A stretch of DNA of 64,000 nt. Origin: Hippophae tibetana. Lineage: Eukaryota > Streptophyta > Magnoliopsida > Rosales > Elaeagnaceae. Where the stretch lies: NCBI GenBank assembly GCA_037013495.1, contig CM072801.1:105159816-105223815 (forward strand), in the 5' to 3' direction. Below the pieces are notes generated by a model. It ran no database searches. It saw nothing but the letters and a program-made list of their open reading frames with translations, and had not been told where the DNA came from. A program made the translations under genes and the position numbers. Positions within the stretch are counted from its first letter, which is position 1. Each line of letters begins with the position of its first letter. Below are positions 25,538 through 38,987 of the stretch, piece after piece.

Positions 25538-28500
25538 TTTTATTTAGGAGCAAAGATAGGTTGAACACCGAAAACAAAGAACATGAAAATGATACAGTGA
25601 ATTAAAAGAAAAGTACGAAATGAAATGCAAATAAGAAAATTATGACAACAAAATCTAAAGAAACCAAAAGACTTGTAGAAATAGTTGTTTCTTTAATTGT
25701 GATTTGGACCAAAAGAATGCAAAAAACAATAAAATGGAAACCTTTAGTAAATCTAATATATTAAGATAGATATTCTATTTTGGGCAACCAAGGCTTCGAT
25801 ACCAAATGATACAGATCTTTTATGCGGACCATTTTGGAAACCATGAACTCAAAGGAATGAGAAAGATTGAATTGCTAAGAACATGGTTAATATAATCAAA
25901 TTTGAACAATTAAGAACATGATTAGAAAACCACGCAAAAATGTGAGACCAAACTATTACACTTCGGAAAGTAGTGTAAGCGATGGAATTTGGGTTCTAAA
26001 AAGTGGACAACTGAACTATTTTTGACTTTATGTTTTTGCAAATTGAAATAAGTTTAGATTTGATATTTTATAATATTCGTTTGGTGTATGACTTAAAAGT
26101 TATAACAGTTTAAAGTTGGAACCTCAATACATAATTTCTTTTTTTTAAATTACGAACTCCAGAAATTTCGTTGTTTTTTATTCGAGATCAAAGATTGGTT
26201 GAACACCGAAAACAAAGAAAAGGAAAATGATACATTGAATTAAAAGAAAGGTACGAAATGAAATGCAAATAAGAAAATTATAACAACAAAATCTAAAGAA
26301 AACAAAAGACTTGTAGAAATAGTTGTTTCTTTAATTGTGATAAGGACCAAAAGAATGCAAAAAACAATAAAATGGAAACCTTTACTAAATCTAATATATT
26401 AAGATAGATATTCTATTTTGGGCAACCAAGGCTTCGATACCAAATGATACAGATCTTTTATGCGGACCATTTTGGAAACCATGAACTCAAAGGAATGAGA
26501 AAGATTGAATTGCTAAGAACATGGTTAATATAATCAAATTTGAACAATTAAGAACACGATTAGAAAACCACGCAAAAATGTGAGACCAAACTATTAGAGT
26601 CGGAAAGTAGTGTAGGTGATGGAATTTGGGTTCTTAAAAGTGGACAACTGAACTATTTTTGACTTTATGATTTTGCAAATTGAAATAAGTTTAGATTTGA
26701 TATTTTATAATAGTCGTTTTGATGTATGACTTAAAAGTTATAACAGTTTAAAGTTGGAACCTCAATTCATAATTTCTTTTTTTTAAATTACGAACTCCAG
26801 AAATTTTGTTGTTTTTTATTCAGTAGCAAAGATAGGTTGAACACCGAAAACAAAAAACATGAAAATGATACAGTGAATTAAAAGAAAAGTACGAAATGAA
26901 ATGCAAATAAGAAAATAATGACAACAAAATTAAAAGAAAACAAAAGACTTGTAGAAATAGTTGTTTCTTTAATTGTGATAAGGACCAAAAGAATGCAAAA
27001 AACAATAAAATGGAAAAATTTAGTAAATCTAATATATTAAGATACATATTCTATTTTGGGCAACCAAGGCTTCGATACCAAATGATACGGATCTTTTATG
27101 CAGACCATTTTGGAAACCATGCACTCAAAGGAATGAGAAAGATTGAATTGCTAAGAACATTGTTAATATAATCAAATTTGAACAATTAAGAACACGATTA
27201 GAAAACCACGCAAAAATGTGAGACCAAACTATTAGAGTCGGAAAGTAGTGTAAGCGATGGAATTTGGGTTCTAAAAAGTGGACAACTGAACTATTTTTGA
27301 ATTTATGATTTTGCAAATTGAAATAAGTTTAGATTTGATATTTTATAATAGTCGTTTTGATGTATGACTTAAAAGTTATAACAGTTTAAAGTTAGAACCC
27401 CAATAAATAATTTTTTTTTAAATTACGAACTCCAGAAATTTTGTTGTTTTTTATTTAGGAGCAAAGATAGGTTGAACACCGAAAACAAAGAACATGAAAA
27501 TGATACAGTGAATTAAAATAAAAGTACGAAATGAAATGAAAATAAGAAAATAATGACAACAAAATCTAAAGAAAACAAAAGACATGTAGAAATAGTTGTT
27601 TCTTTAATTGTGATAAGGACCAAAAGAATGCAAAAAACAATAAAATGGAAACCTTTAGTAAATCTAATATATTAAGATAGATATTCTATTTTGGGCAACC
27701 AAGGCTTCGATACCAAATGATACGGATCATTTATGCGTACCATTTTGGAAACCATGCACTCAAAGGAATGAGAAAGATTGAATTGCTAAGAACATGGTTA
27801 ATTTAATCAAATTTGAACAATTAAGAACACGATGAGAAAACCACGCAAAAATGTGAGACCAAACTATTAGAGTCGGAAAGTAGTGTAAGCGATGGAATTT
27901 GGGTTCTAAAAAGTGGACAACTGAACTATTTTTGACTTTATGATTTTGCAAATTGAAATAAGTTTAGATTTGATATTTTATAATAGTCGTTTTGATGTAT
28001 GACTTAAAAGTTATAACAGTTTAAAGTTGGAACCTCAATTCATAATTTCTTTTTTTTAAATTACGAACTCCAGAAATTTTGTTGTTTTTTATTCAGTAGC
28101 AAAGATAGGTTGAACACCGAAAACAAAAAACATGAAAATGATACAGTGAATTAAAAGAAAAGTACGAAATTAAATGCAAATAAGAAAATAATGACAACAA
28201 AATTAAAAGAAAACAAAAGACTTGTAGAAATAGTTGTTTCTTTAATTGTGATAAGGACCAAAAGAATGCAAAAAACAATAAAATGGAAAAATTTAGTAAA
28301 TCTAATATATTAAGATACATATTCTATTTTGGGCAACCAAGGCTTCGATACCAAATGATACGGATCTTTTATGCAGACCATTTTGGAAACCATGCACTCA
28401 AAGGAATGAGAAAGATTGAATTGCTAAGAACATTGTTAATATAATCAAATTTGAACAATTAAGAACACGATTAGAAAACCACGCAAAAATGTGAGACCAA

Positions 28501-29996
28501 ACTATTAGAGTCGGAAAGTAGTGTAAGCGATGGAATTTGGGTTCTAAAAAGTGGACAACTGAACTATTTTTGACTTTATGATTTTGCAAATTGAAATAAG
28601 TTTAGATTTGATATTTTATAATAGTCGTTTTGATGTATGACTTAAAAGTTATAACAGTTTAAAGTTAGAACCCCAATAAATAATTTTTTTTTAAATTACG
28701 AACTCCAGAAATTTTGTTGTTTTTTATTTAGGAGCAAAGATAGGTTGAACACCGAAAACAAAGAACATGAAAATGATACAGTGAATTAAAATAAAAGTAC
28801 GAAATGAAATGAAAATAAGAAAATAATGACAACAAAATCTAAAGAAAACAAAAGACATGTAGAAATAGTTGTTTCTTTAATTGTGATAAGGACCAAAAGA
28901 ATGCAAAAAACAATAAAATGGAAACCTTTAGTAAATCTAATATATTAAGATAGATATTCTATTTTGGGCAACCAAGGCTTCGATACCAAATGATACGGAT
29001 CATTTATGCGTACCATTTTGGAAACCATGCACTCAAAGGAATGAGAAAGATTGAATTGCTAAGAACATGGTTAATTTAATCAAATTTGAACAATTAAGAA
29101 CACGATGAGAAAACCACGCAAAAATGTGAGACCAAACTATTAGAGTCGGAAAGTAGTGTAAGCGATGGAATTTGGGTTCTAAAAAGTGGACAACTGAACT
29201 ATTTTTGACTTTATGATTTTGCAAATTGAAATAAGTTTAGATTTGATATTTTATAATAGTCGTTTTGATGTATGACTTAAAAGTTATAACAGTTTAATGT
29301 TGGAACCTCAATTCATAATTTCTTTTTTTTAAATTACGAACACCAGAAATTTTGTTGTTTTTTATTTAGGAGCAAAGATAGGTTGAACACCGAAAACAAA
29401 GAACATGAAAATGATACAGTGAATTAAAAGAAAAGTACGAAATGAAATGCAAATAAGAAAATAATGACAACAAAATAAAAAAAAAACAAAAGACTTGTAG
29501 AAATAATTGTTTCTTTAATTGTGATAAGGACCAAAAGAATGCAAAAAACAATAAAATGGAAAAATTTAGTAAATCTAATATATTAAGATACATATTCTAT
29601 TTTGGGCAACCAAGGTTTCGATACCAAATGGTACGGATCTTTTATGCGGACCATTTTGGAAACCATGCACTCAAAGGAATGAGAAAGATTGAATTGCTAA
29701 GAAAATGGTTAATATAATCAAATTTGAACAATTAAGAACACGATTAGAAAACGACGCAAAAATGTGAGACCAAACTATTAGAGTCGGAAAGTAGTGTAAG
29801 CGATGGAATTTGGGTTCTAAAAAGTGGACAACTGAACTATTTTTGACTTTATGTTTTTGCAAATTGAAATAAGTTTAGATTTGATATTTTATAATAGTCG
29901 TTTGGTGTATGACTTAAAAGTTATAACAGTTTAAAGTTGGAACCTCAATACATAATTTCTTTTTTTTAAATTACGAACTCCAGAAATTTCGTTGTT
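25538..29996. repeat. Six-monomer unit, copy 2, with a nested dimer duplication (M41-M47)
   Basis: Monomer starts: 25538, 26176, 26814, 27449, 28087, 28722, 29360. M41-M44 repeat M35-M38 at 3824 bp. The pair M43-M44 is then repeated as M45-M46 at 1273 bp (635 + 638). M46-M47 match M38-M39 at 5097 bp, sharing TTTAATGTTGG and the GAACACCAG tail. The M44 tail differs from the M38 tail (TTTAAAGTTGG, GAACTCCAG), which places the exchange near 28.02-28.07 kb. M45 has a private AAATTAAATGC near 28168. Confidence 0.87.
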
Positions 29997-31272
29997 TTTT
30001 ATTCGGGATCAAAGATTGGTTGAACACCGAAAACAAAGAAAAGGAAAATGATACATTGAATTAAAAGAAAGGTACGAAATGAAATGCAAATAAGAAAATT
30101 ATAACAATGAAATCTAAAGAAAACAAAAGACTTGTAGAAATAGTTGTTTCTTTAATTGTGATAAGGACCAAAAGAATGCAAAAAACAATAAAATGGAAAC
30201 CTTTAGTAAACCTAATATATTAAGATAGATATTCTATTTTGGGCAACCAAGCCTTCGATACCAAATGATACGGATCATTTATGCGTACCATTTTGGAAAC
30301 CATGCACTCAAAGGAATGAGAAAGATTGAATTGCTAAGAACATGGTTAATTTAATCAAATTTGAACAATTAAGAACACGATGAGAAAACAACGCAAAAAT
30401 GTGAGACCAAACTATTAGAGTCGGAAAGTAGTGTAAGCGATGGAATTTGGGTTCTAAAAAATGGAAAATTGAACTATTTTTTACTTTATGTTTTTGCAAA
30501 TTGAAATGAGTTTAGATTTGATATTTTATAATAGTCGTTTTGATGTATGACTTAAAAGTTATAACAGTTTAAAGTTGGAACCTCAATTCATAATTTCTTT
30601 TTTTTAAATTACGAACTCCAGAAATTTTGTTGTTTTTTATTCAGTAGCAAAGATAGGTTGAACACCGAAAACAAAAAACATGAAAATGATACAGTGAATT
30701 AAAAGAAAAGTACGAAATGAAATGGAAATAAGAAAATAATGACAACAAAATTAAAAGAAAACAAAAGACTTGTAGAAATAGTTGTTTCTTTAATTGTGAT
30801 AAGGACCAAAAGAATGCAAAAAACAATAAAATGGAAAAATTTAGTAAATCTAATATATTAAGATACATATTCTATTTTGGGCAACCAAGGCTTCGATACC
30901 AAATGATACGGATCTTTTATGCGGACCATTTTGGAAACCATGCACTCAAAGGAATGAGAAAGATTGAATTGCTAAGAACATTGTTAATATAATCAAATTT
31001 GAACAATTAAGAACACGATGAGAAAACCACGCAAAAATGTGAGACCAAACTAATAGAGTCGGAAAGTAGTGTAAGCGATGGAATTTGGGTTCTAAAAAGT
31101 GGACAACTGAACTATTTTTGACTTTATGATTTTGCAAATTGAAATAAGTTTAGATTTGATATTTTATAATATTCGTTTTGATGTATGACTTAAAAGTTAT
31201 AACAGTTTAAAGTTGGAACCTCAATACATAATTTATTTTTTTTAAATTACGAACTCTAGAAAATTTGTTGTT

Positions 31273-31925
31273 TTTTATTCGGGATAAAAGATTGGTTCAA
31301 CGCCGAAAACAAAGAAAAGGAAAATGATACATTGAATTAAAAGATAGGTACGAAATGAAATGCAAATAAGAAAATTATGAAAACAAAATCTAAAGAAAAC
31401 AAAAGACTTGTCGAAATATTTGTTTCTTTAATTGTGATTTGGACCAAAAGAATTCAAAAAACAATAAAATGGAAACGTTTAGTAAATCTAAAATTCAAAA
31501 AATAGATATATTAAGAGAGATATACTATTTTGGGCAACCAAGGCTACGATACCAAATGATACGGATCTTTTATGCGAACCATTTTGCAAACAATGAACTC
31601 AAAGGAATGAGAAAGATTGAATTGCTAAGAACATGGTTAATATAATCAAATTTGAAAAATTAAGAACACGATTAGAAAACGACGCAAAAATGTGAGACCA
31701 AACTATTAGAGTCGGAAAGTAGTGTAAGCGATGGAATTTGGGTTCTAAAAAATGGAAAATTGAACTATTTTTTACTTTATGTTTTTGCAAATTGAAATGA
31801 GTTTAGATTTGATATTTTATAATAGTCGTTTTGATGTATGACTTAAAAGTTATAACAGTTTAAAGTTGGAACCTCAATTCATAATTTCTTTTTTTTAAAT
31901 TACGAACTCCAGAAATTTTGTTGTT
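31273..31925. repeat. Long monomer M50, EcoRI lineage (653 bp)
   Basis: The insertion is at 31491-31505. It has AGAACATGG and GTCGGAAAG, so it is closer to M57, M65 and M74 than to M16 and M32. Confidence 0.9.
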
Positions 31926-32564
31926 TTTTATTCAGTAGCAAAGATAGGTTGAACACCGAAAACAAAAAACATGAAAATGATACAGTGAATTAAAAGAAAA
32001 GTACGAAATGAAATGCAAATAAGAAAATTATGACAACAAAATCTAAAGAAACCAAAAGACTTGTAGAAATAGTTGTTTCTTTAATTGTGATTTGGACCAA
32101 AAGAATGCAAAAAACAATAAAATGGAAACCTTTAGTAAATCTAATATATTAAGATAGATATTCTATTTTGGGCAACCAAGGCTTCGATACCAAATGATAC
32201 AGATCTTTTATGCGGACCATTTTGGAAACCATGAACTCAAAGGAATGAGAAAGATTGAATTGCTAAGAACATGGTTAATATAATTAAATTTGAACAATTA
32301 AGAACACGATTAGAAAACCACGCAAAAATGTGAGACCAAACTATTACACTTCGGAAAGTAGTGTAAGCGATGGAATTTGGGTTCTAAAAAGTGGACAACT
32401 GAACTATTTTTGACTCTATGTTTTTGCAAATTGAAATAAGTTTAGATTTGATATTTTATAATAGTCGTTTTGATGTATGACTTAAAAGTTATAACAGTTT
32501 AAAGTTGGAACCTCAATACATAATTTCTTTTTTTTAAATTACGAACTCCAGAAATTTTGTTGTT

Positions 32565-33216
32565 TTTTATTCGGGATCAAAGATTGGTTGAACGCCGAAA
32601 ACAAAGAAAAGGAAAATGATACATTGAATTAAAAGATAGGTACGAAATGAAATGCAAATAAGAAAATTATGACAACAAAATCTAAAGAAAACAAAAGACT
32701 TGTAGAAATATTTGTTTCTTTAATTGTGATTTGGACCAAAAGAATGCAAAAAACAATAAAATGGAAACGTTTAGTAAATCTAAAATTCAAAAAATAGATA
32801 TATTAAGAGAGATATACTATTTTGGGCAACCAAGGCTACGATACCAAATGATATGGATCTTTTATGCGGACCATTTTGCAAACAATGAACTCAAAGGAAT
32901 GAGAAAGATTGAATTGCTAAGAACATGGTTAATATAATCAAATTTGAAAAATTAAGAACACGATTAGAAAACCACGCAAAAATGTGAGACCAAACTATTA
33001 GAGTCGGAAAGTAGTGTAAGTGATGGAATTTGGGTTCTACAAAGTTGACAAATGAACTATTTTTTACTTTATGTTTTTGCAAATTGAAATAAGTTTAGAT
33101 TTGATATTTTATAATAGTCGTTTGGTGTATGACTTAAAAGTTATAACAGTTTAAAGTTGGAACCTCAATACATAATTTCTTTTTTTTAAATTACGAACTC
33201 CAGAAATTTCGTTGTT
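32565..33216. repeat. Long monomer M52, intermediate form (652 bp)
   Basis: The insertion is at 32783-32797. It has the open AGAGAGATATAC form and TTTTGCAAACAATG of the EcoRI lineage but keeps GAATGC (no EcoRI site) and GCGGACC, with GATATGG. Its tail has CTACAAAGTTGAC and GTAAGTGATGG, variants otherwise found in M60, M69, M77 and M81. It looks like a link between the left and right parts of the array. Confidence 0.85.
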
Positions 33217-36200
33217 TTTTATTCGGGATCAAAGATTGGTTGAACACCGAAAACAAAGAAAAGGAAAATGATACATTGAATTAAAAGAAAGGTACGAAAT
33301 GAAATGCAAATAAGAAAATTATAACAAAGAAATCTAAAGAAAACAAAAGAATTGTAGAAATAGTTGTTTCTTTAATTGTGATAAGGACCAAAAGAATGCA
33401 AAAAACAATAAAATGGAAACCTTTAGTAAACCTAATATATTAAGATAGATATTCTATTTTGGGCAACCAAGGCTTCGATACCAAATGATACGGATCATTT
33501 ATGCGTACCATTTTGGAAACCATGCACTCAAAGGAATGAGAAAGATTGAATTGCTAAGAACATGGTTAATTTAATCAAATTTGAACAATTAAGAACACGA
33601 TGAGAAAACCACGCAAAAATGTGAGACCAAACTATTAGAGTCGGAAAGTAGTGTAAGCGATGGAATTTGGGTTCTAAAAAGTGGACAACTGAACTATTTT
33701 TGACTTTATGATTTTGCAAATTGAAATAAGTTTAGATTTGATATTTTATAATAGTCGTTTTGATGTATGACTTAAAAGTTATAACAGTTTAATGTTGGAA
33801 CCTCAATTCATAATTTCTTTTTTTTAAATTACGAACACCAGAAATTTTGTTGTTTTTTATTTAGGAGCAAAGATAGGTTGAACACCGAAAACAAAGAACA
33901 TGAAAATGATACAGTGAATTAAAAGAAAAGTACGAAATGAAATGCAAATAAGAAAATAATGACAACAAAATAAAAAAAAACAAAAGACTTGTAGAAATAG
34001 TTGTTTCTTTAATTGTGATAAGGACCAAAAGAATGCAAAAAAACAATAAAATGGAAAAATTTAGTAAATCTAATATATTAAGATACATATTCTATTTTGG
34101 GCAACCAAGGTTTCGATACCAAATGGTACGGATCTTTTATGCGGACCATTTTGGAAACCATGCACTCAAAGGAATGAGAAAGATTGAATTGCTAAGAAAA
34201 TGGTTAATATAATCAAATTTGAACAATTAAGAACACGATTAGAAAACGACGCAAAAATGTGAGACCAAACTATTAGAGTCGAAAAGTAGTGTAAGCGATG
34301 GAATTTGGGTTCTAAAAAGTGGACAACTGAACTATTTTTGACTTTATGATTTTGCAAATTGAAATGAGTTTAGATTTGATATTTTATAATAGTCGTTTTG
34401 ATGTATGACTTAAAAGTTATAACAGTTTAAAGTTGGAACCTCAATACATAATTTCTTTTTTTTAAAGTACGAACTCCAGAAATTTTGTTGTTTTTTATTC
34501 AGGATCAAAGATTGGTTCAACGCCAAAAACAAAGAAAAGGAAAATGATACATTGAATTAAAAGAAAGGTACGAAATGAAATGCAAATAAGAAAATAATGA
34601 CAACAAAATCTAAAGAAAACAAAAGACTTGTAGAAATAGTTGTTTCTTTAATTGTGATAAGGACCAAAAGAATGCAAAAAACAATAAAATGGAAAAATTT
34701 AGTAAATCTAATATATTAAGATAGATATTCTATTTTGGGCAACCAAGGCTTCGATACCAAATGATACGGATCTTTTATGCGTACCATTTTGGAAACCATG
34801 CACTCAAAGGAATGAGAAAGATTGAATTGCTAAGAACATGGTTAATTTAATCAAATTTGAACAATTAAGAACACGATGAGAAAACCACGCAAAAATGTGA
34901 GACCAAACTATTAGAGTCGGAAAGTAGTGTAAGCGATGGAATTTGGGTTCTAAAAAGTGGACAACTGAACTATTTTTGACTTTATGATTTTGCAAATTGA
35001 AATAAGTTTAGATTTGATATTTTATAATAGTCGTTTTGATGTATGACTTAAAAGTTATAACAGTTTAAAGTTGGAACCTCAATACATAATTTCTTTTTTT
35101 TAAAGTACGAACTCCAGAAATTTTGTTGTTTTTTATTCAGGATCAAAGATTGGTTCAACGCCAAAAACAAAGAAAAGGAAAATGATACATTGAATTAAAA
35201 GAAAGGTACGAAATGAAATGCAAATAAGAAAATAATGACAACAAAATCTAAAGAAAACAAAAGACTTGTAGAAATAGTTGTTTCTTTAATTGTGATAAGG
35301 ACCAAAAGAATGCAAAAAACAATAAAATGGAAAAATTTAGTAAATCTAATATATTAAGATAGATATTCTATTTTGGGCAACCAAGGCTTCGATACCAAAT
35401 GATACGGATCTTTTATGCGTACCATTTTGGAAACCATGCACTCAAAGGAATGAGAAAGATTGAATTGCTAAGAACATGGTTAATTTAATCAAATTTGAAC
35501 AATTAAGAACACGATGAGAAAACCACGCAAAAATGTGAGACCAAACTATTAGAGTCGGAAAGTAGTGTAAGCGATGGAATTTGGGTTCTAAAAAGTGGAC
35601 AACTGAACTATTTTTGACTTTATGATTTTGCAAATTGAAATAAGTTTAGATTTGATATTTTATAATAGTCGTTTTGATGTATGACTTAAAAGTTATAACA
35701 GTTTAAAGTTGGAACCTCAATACATAATTTATTTTTTTTAAATTACGAACTCTAGAAAATTTGTTGTTTTTTATTCGGGATAAAAGATTGGTTCAATGCC
35801 GAAAACAAAGAAAAGGAAAATGATACATTGAATTAAAAGATAGGTACGAAATGAAATGCAAATAAGAAAATTATGAAAACAAAATCTAAAGAAAACAAAA
35901 GACTTGTCGAAATATTTTTTTCTTTAATTGTGATTTGGACCAAAAGAATTCAAAAAACAATAAAATGGAAACGTTTAGTAAATCTAAAATTCAAAAAATA
36001 GATATATTAAGAGAGATATACTATTTTGGGCAACCAAGGCTACGATACCAAATGATACGGATCTTTTATGCGAACCATTTTGCAAACAATGAACTCAAAG
36101 GAATGAGAAAGATTGAATTGCTAAGAACATGGTTAATATAATCAAATTTGAAAAATTAAGAACACGATTAGAAAACGACGCAAAAATGTGAGACCAAACT

Positions 36201-37057
36201 ATTAGAGTCGGAAAGTAGTGTAAGCGATGGAATTTGGGTTCTAAAAAATGGAAAATTGAACTATTTTTTACTTTATGTTTTTGCAAATTGAAATGAGTTT
36301 AGATTTGATATTTTATAATAGTCGTTTTGATGTATGACTTAAAAGTTATAACAGTTTAAAGTTGGAACCTCAATTCATAATTTCTTTTTTTTAAATTACG
36401 AACTCCAGAAATTTTGTTGTTTTTTATTCAGTAGCAAAGATAGGTTGAACACCGAAAACAAAAAACATGAAAATGATACAGTGAATTAAAAGAAAAGTAC
36501 GAAATGAAATGCAAATAAGAAAATAATGACAACAAAATTAAAAGAAAACAAAAGACTTGTAGAAATAGTTGTTTCTTTAATTGTGATAAGGACCAAAAGA
36601 ATGCAAAAAACAATAAAATGGAAAAATTTAGTAAATCTAATATATTAAGATTCATATTCTATTTTGGGCAACCAAGGCTTCGATACCAAATGATACGGAT
36701 CTTTTATGCGGACCATTTTGGAAACCATGCACTCAAAGGAATGAGAAAGATTGAATTGCTAAGAACATTGTTAATATAATCAAATTTGAACAATTAACAA
36801 CACGATTAGAAAACCACGCAAAAATGTGAGACCAAACTATTAGAGTCGGAAAGTAGTGTAAGCGATGGAATTTGGGTTCTAAAAAGTGGACAACTGAACT
36901 ATTTTTGACTTTATGATTTTGTAAATTGAAATAAGTTTAGATTTGATATTTTATAATAGTCGTTTTGATGTATGACTTGAAAGTTATAACAGTTTAAAGT
37001 TAGAACCCTAATACATAATTTCTTTTTTTTAAATTACGAACTCCAGAAATTTTGTTT
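33217..37057. repeat. Six-monomer block, copy 3, edited (M53-M58)
   Basis: Monomer starts: 33217, 33855, 34493, 35131, 35769, 36422. The order follows M29-M32, but the CAACGCCAAAAAC monomer is doubled (M55 and M56, offset 638 bp). M57 is the long EcoRI-bearing form with a private change near 35918 (six T's in place of the TTTGTTTC context). M58 differs from M17 and M33: it has TTAAAAGAAAAC and ACATTGTT instead of the A-run, and so belongs with M49 and M66. Its tail runs into an abnormal junction of twelve T's at about 37053-37064, where the usual ATT is lost. Confidence 0.86.
35769..36421. repeat. Long monomer M57, EcoRI lineage (653 bp)
   Basis: The insertion is at 35987-36001. Private changes: CAATGCC near 35797 and a T-rich AATATTTTTTTC near 35915. 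Confidence 0.9.
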
Positions 37058-38336
37058 TTTTTTTCGGGATCAAAGATTGGTTGAACGCCGAAAACAAAGA
37101 AAAGGAAAATGATACATTGAATTAAAAGATAGGTACGAAATGAAATGCAAATAAGAAAATTATGACAACAAAATCTAAAGAAACCAAAAGACTTGTAGAA
37201 ATAGTTGTTTCTTTAATTGTGATTTGGACCAAAAGAATGCAAAAAACAATAAAATGGAAACCTTTAGTAAATCTAATATATTAAGATAGATATTCTATTT
37301 TGGGCAACCAAGGCTTCGATACCAAATGATACAGATCTTTTATGCGGACCATTTTGGAAACCATGAACTCAAAAGAATGAGAAAGATTGAATTGCTAAGA
37401 ACATGGTTAATATAATCAAATTTGAACAATTAAGAACACGATTAGAAAACCACGCAAAAATGTGAGACCAAACTATTACACTTCGGAAAGTAGTGTAAGC
37501 AATGGAATTTGGGTTCTAAAAAGTGGACAACTGAACTATTTTTGACTTTATGTTTTTTCAAATTGAAATAAGTTTAGATTTGATATTTTATAATAGTCGT
37601 TTTGATGTATGACTTAAAAGTTATAACAGTTTAAACTTGGAACCTCAATACATAATTTATTTATTTTTAAATTACGAACTCCAGAAATTTTGTTGTTTTT
37701 TATTCAGGATCAAAGATTGGTTGAACGCCGAAAACAAAGAACATGAAAATTATACAGTGAATTAAAAGAAAAGTACGACATGAAATGCAAATAAGAAAAT
37801 AATGACAACAAAATCAAAAGAAAACAAAAGACTTGTAGAAATAGTTGTTTCTTTAATTGTGGTTTGGACCAAAAGAATGCAAAAAACAATAAAATGGAAA
37901 CCTTTAGTAAATCTAATATATTAAGATAGATATTCTATTTTGGGCAACCAAGGCTTCGATACCAAATGATACGGACCTTTTATGCGGACCATTTTGGAAA
38001 CCATGCACTCAAAGGAATGAGAAAGATTGAATTGCTAAGAACATGGTTAATATAATCAAATTTGAAAAATTAAGAACACGATTAGAAAACCACGCAAAAA
38101 TGTGAGAACAAACTATTAGACGTCGGAAAGTAGTGTAAGTGATGGAATTTGGGTTCTACAAAGTTGACAAATGAACTATTTTTTACTTTATGTGTTTGCA
38201 AATTGAAATAAGTTTAGATTTGATATTTTATAATAGTCGTTTTGATGTATGACTCTAAAGGTATAACAGTTTAAAGTTGGAACCTCAATAAATAATTTCT
38301 TTTTTTTAAATTACGAACTCCAGAAATTTTGTTCTT

Positions 38337-38987
38337 TTTTATTCAGGAGCAAAGATAGGTTGAACACCGAAAACAAAGAACATGATAATGATACAGTGAA
38401 TTAAAAGCAAAGTACGAAATGAAATGCAAATAAGAAAATAATGACAACAAAATATAAAGAAAACAAAGGACTTGCAGAAATATTTGTTTCTTTAATTATG
38501 ATTTGGACGAAAAGAATGCAAAAAACAATAAAATGGAAAACTTTATTAAATCGAAAATTCAAAAAATAGATATATTAAGATAGATATTCTATTTTGGGCA
38601 ACCATGGCTTCGATACCAAATGATACAGATCTTTTATGCGGACCATTTTGGAAACCATGAACTCAAAGGAATGAGAGAGGTTGAATTGCTAAGAACATGG
38701 TTAATATAATCAAATTTCAACAATTAAGAACACGATTAGAAAACCACGCAAAAATGGGAGACCAAACTATTACACTTCGGAAAGTAGTGTAAGCGATGGA
38801 ATTTGGGTTCTAAAAAGTGGACAACTGAACTATTTATTACTTTATGTTTTTGCAAATTGAAATGAGTTTAGATTTGATATTTTATAATAGTCGTTTTGAT
38901 GTATGTGTTAAAAGTTATAATAGTTTAAAGTTGGAACCTCAATAAATAATTTTTTTTTAAATTACGAACTCCAGAAATTTTGTTGTT
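38337..38987. repeat. Long monomer M61, GGACGAAAAG lineage (651 bp)
   Basis: The insertion is at 38555-38569 in the context TTTATTAAATCGAAAATTC. Unlike the EcoRI lineage it keeps AGATAGATATTC downstream. Lineage markers are GGACTTGCAG, TTAATTATGATTTGGACG and GAGAGAGGTTG. It also carries the hairpin form and a TGTGTTAAAAG tail with a shortened T-tract, which explains the 651 bp length. Confidence 0.88.

Larger units (their letters stand above)
29997..33216. repeat. Mosaic segment M48-M52
   Basis: Monomer starts: 29997, 30635, 31273, 31926, 32565. This stretch is a patchwork of types found elsewhere. M48 starts like M29 or M53 (CAATGAAATC, AACCTAATATA, GGATCATTTATG) and ends like M16 or M57 (ATGGAAAATTG, then a CAGTAGC monomer), with the switch near 30.39-30.45 kb. 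M49 is of the ACATTGTT type with a CTCTAGAAAA tail. M50 is a long EcoRI-bearing monomer. M51 joins an M17-type front to a hairpin-class body near 32.02 kb. M52 is a second, different long monomer with GTAAGTGATGG and CTACAAAGTTGAC. No gene is seen. Confidence 0.85.
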
